Assembly (NCBI GenBank): GCA_045644025.1
Contig: JAZRGE010000053.1
Coordinates: 1 to 7,508, forward strand
Reading direction: 5' to 3'
Source: JAZRGE01 sp045644025
GTDB taxonomy: Bacteria > Bacillota > Clostridia > Oscillospirales > Acutalibacteraceae
Length of the DNA stretch: 7,508 nucleotides
Of the stretch, positions 5,869-7,508 are shown one piece after another. Below the pieces are notes generated by a model that had not been told where the DNA came from, made no database searches, and saw only the letters and a list, made by a program, of their open reading frames with translations. Positions within the stretch are counted from its first letter, which is position 1; every line of letters begins with the position of its first letter. The position numbers and the translations under genes were made by a program.

Positions 5869-7083
5869 TTATCTGTTAGTAAAATATTTCTCGTATATAT
5901 CCAAATACTTGCAGAACTGCTTGTTTGCATCAAACTGCTCTGCTCTTTTTCTACAAGCATCAGCAGTAAAAAGTTTTTTATCGCACACTCTTTTTATTGC
6001 TTGCTCCATTTTATCTACATTATCGCATGGCACCACTAAGCCGCTGGCGGAATCCACACTCTCGGGGCTGCCGCCCGTGCAGAAGGTGACAACCGGTGTG
6101 CCGCAAGCCAAAGCCTCCACGTTCACCGTGGGAAATGTGTCTTCCCTGGTGGGATTTGCAAACACGTCTGCCGCCGAATAGATCTCGGCCAGTGCCTGCT
6201 GATTTTCTGTGCGATGAATTGAGATAATGTTTTCGGGAAGTATACCGTCGGTTGTATCATCGGTTCCCACCAAGATAATGCGATAATCCCCGGGCAGCCG
6301 TTTGGCTAATTCCGCAAACACATCCAGGCCTTTGCGCTCGCTCCAGGAAGAAGCTACGCCCAACACTATCTTCTCATGGGGGGCTATTCCGTATTTCTCG
6401 CGAACATTGCCATCCATAGGGCAAAACATTTTCAGATCGATCCCGTTGTGCACGGTGCAGGCGGGATAATCCTTAAGATAGGATTCTTTTAGCAGATCGG
6501 CCAGCCAAAAAGATGGCGTGACTAACGTAAGATTGCTTAACCCCGAAAACCACTTCTTTTTCCAGCGCCACATAAACCGCGAGTTATCCACTAAGGAGCG
6601 AGGATACTGATTATATCGTGGGCAGCTGAAACAGCCTGCTTTCCACTTTTGGCACTTTTCATAAACAAAATGGGGGCAATGACCCGTGAAAGACCAGCAA
6701 TCGTGCAATGTCCACACCACGGGAGTGCCCTTCTTTTTAAGATAGCGGAACAATATAGGCAGATTCACATAGGAGTGATGAATGTTGTGCAGGTGGATCA
6801 CATCGGGTGCAGTAGAATCTATCTTTTTTATCAACCTTATTGTGGGGATAGCGGCGAAGCAGCCTTCCAAGCCGGTTAACTTGCTTAAGTTAATGGCCAG
6901 CCTGTTCCAAAAGCGGGGGCTTATCTCGGTTATTCTGCCATCGGGGTACATCACATTTGTGCCTGCACCCACAAACATATCCACTTCGTATCCGCTTTGA
7001 GCGGCTTCGTGAGCGATGCCTTGCATGATCTTGCCTGTGCTGCCAAAAGAAAAAGCATTTATAGCAACAACTCGCTTATTCAT
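5869..7083 (-). CDS. Glycosyltransferase family 4 (WcaC-like, Cys-rich subgroup)
   Basis: Complete 404-residue protein, the usual length for GT-B enzymes of family 4, which transfer a sugar from a nucleotide donor with retention. The N-terminal half starts with a beta strand (VVAINAFSFGSTGK, residues 5-18) carrying the Gly-rich turn that replaces the usual GG loop. It continues with HLHNIHHSY (98-105) and the signature TLHDCWSFTGHCPHF (125-139). That signature resembles colanic-acid-type WcaC glycosyltransferases. Cys129, 136, 144, 151 and 154 form a tight cluster, possibly a structural metal site. The C-terminal half has HNGID (212-216), SSWSERKG (245-252) and a REDTFPTVNVEA block (313-324), where Asp315 and Glu323 occupy the two acidic positions of the EX7E motif, the first being Asp. 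CGTPVV follows. There is no signal peptide or clear membrane helix, so it acts on the cytoplasmic face. Donor and acceptor cannot be deduced. licD starts 22 bases after its TAA stop. Confidence 0.9.
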   Translation of the reverse strand: MNKRVVAINAFSFGSTGKIMQGIAHEAAQSGYEVDMFVGAGTNVMYPDGRITEISPRFWNRLAINLSKLTGLEGCFAAIPTIRLIKKIDSTAPDVIHLHNIHHSYVNLPILFRYLKKKGTPVVWTLHDCWSFTGHCPHFVYEKCQKWKAGCFSCPRYNQYPRSLVDNSRFMWRWKKKWFSGLSNLTLVTPSFWLADLLKESYLKDYPACTVHNGIDLKMFCPMDGNVREKYGIAPHEKIVLGVASSWSERKGLDVFAELAKRLPGDYRIILVGTDDTTDGILPENIISIHRTENQQALAEIYSAADVFANPTREDTFPTVNVEALACGTPVVTFCTGGSPESVDSASGLVVPCDNVDKMEQAIKRVCDKKLFTADACRKRAEQFDANKQFCKYLDIYEKYFTNR

Positions 7084-7089
7084 AGCCCG

Positions 7090-7096
7090 CTCCTTT
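7090..7096 (-). promoter_or_regulatory. Ribosome binding site for the complete glycosyltransferase
   Basis: AAAGGAG on the minus strand lies 6 bases before the ATG at 7083, inside the 18-base gap after the preceding stop codon. It supports the chosen start and tight co-transcription. Confidence 0.75.
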
Positions 7097-7101
7097 GTAA
7101 A

Positions 7102-7508
7102 TTATTTTAATATTTCTTCCATAGCAGGGATAAACTGCCTATAGTGCAGCATATCGGCCGCTGTGGCAAATGCACTTCTGCACATCTGCTCACGCTCGGC
7201 CACCGAAAGACAAATAGCCTTTTTCAGCACCTTTGCCAGCGCTTCGGCCGTGCAATCCTCCACAATAAGAGAGTTCACGCCATCCACCAGATAAAGGTGC
7301 ATATCCGATGTGAGATTAGCTATCATCGGAGTGCTGTGGGATAAGCTTTCCACCATCTTTGTGGGGAAGCCTGCCTTAGCATAGCGAAGAACGGGTGAGC
7401 GCATCAAAATTGTGAAATCCGCAGATTTAAGATGCTCCAGCACTACTTCTCGCTTCACTCTGCCGTGAGCCACCACAGCCGAACCCAATTCTTCCAGAAC
7501 TTCGGTGC
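7102..7508 (-). CDS. Glycosyltransferase, GT4/GT1-like, C-terminal part only (5' end beyond window)
   Basis: The frame is open to the right edge and ends with TAA at 7104-7102, so about 135 C-terminal residues are visible. They resemble the second Rossmann half of a GT-B retaining glycosyltransferase: an HGRV motif followed by a helix and SADF, then a conserved-looking block AGFPTKMVESLSHSTPMIAN, where the Glu of MVES and the following small-residue/Pro turn match the nucleotide-sugar binding region of family 4 enzymes. Next come a YLVDGVNSLIVED segment and a C-terminal helix that packs back on the fold. The acceptor-binding N-terminal half is not visible, so neither donor nor acceptor sugar can be named. 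A TTG at 7488-7486 could be mistaken for a start, but homologous-looking sequence continues upstream of it. The protein is probably cytoplasmic or membrane-peripheral and takes part in surface glycan synthesis with the next gene, which begins 18 bases downstream. Confidence 0.8.
   Translation of the reverse strand, partial: TEVLEELGSAVVAHGRVKREVVLEHLKSADFTILMRSPVLRYAKAGFPTKMVESLSHSTPMIANLTSDMHLYLVDGVNSLIVEDCTAEALAKVLKKAICLSVAEREQMCRSAFATAADMLHYRQFIPAMEEILK

Noticed and set aside
7486..7488. TTG as a possible start of a short 128-residue protein
   Set aside because: The frame continues upstream to the window edge with protein-like sequence, and the visible part is only the C-terminal half of a GT-B fold, so this is a truncated gene rather than a small one.

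Overview
The window holds four genes, all on the minus strand and read right to left. The fragment looks like part of a cell-surface glycoconjugate locus of a Gram-positive gut-type bacterium, most likely a member of the Clostridia. Support for that lineage comes from the strong AGGGGAG/AGGGAG/AAAGGAG ribosome sites, a secreted protein with BspA-type leucine-rich repeats, a His/Cys segment of the HEH...CTEKGYTG...CEVC...GH kind that is common in Clostridia surface proteins, and choline-binding-like repeats. No species can be named from the sequence alone.

Layout in transcription order: (1) 7508-7102, the C-terminal part of a glycosyltransferase that enters from beyond the right edge; (2) 7083-5869, a complete family-4-type glycosyltransferase of 404 residues; (3) 5846-5034, a complete LicD-family phosphotransferase of 270 residues; (4) 4974-1, the first 1,658 residues of a very large secreted multidomain protein that runs off the left edge. 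Gaps are 18, 22 and 59 bases, and each complete gene has a good ribosome site. No convincing terminator or internal promoter is visible, so the four genes look like one transcription unit. The 59-base gap before gene 4 holds a perfect 16-base palindrome.

Gene 4 contains, in order, a signal peptide, a phosphodiester glycosidase (NAGPA/DUF2233) catalytic domain, two Ig-like domains, a jelly-roll carbohydrate-binding-like domain, another Ig-like domain, a cohesin-like domain, a short His/Cys module, choline-binding-like repeats, and at least three units of BspA-type leucine-rich repeats. Units 2 and 3 share a stretch of 135 identical bases that starts at the window edge, while the adjoining part of the same unit is only about 78% identical. 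This suggests recent gene conversion or unequal recombination, or an assembly problem at the contig edge.

Working hypothesis (inference): the two glycosyltransferases build a surface glycan, LicD decorates it with a phospho-linked group, and the exported protein binds such a surface and may cleave phosphodiester-linked sugars. Nothing in the window is a classic mobile element, CRISPR array, tRNA or rRNA.
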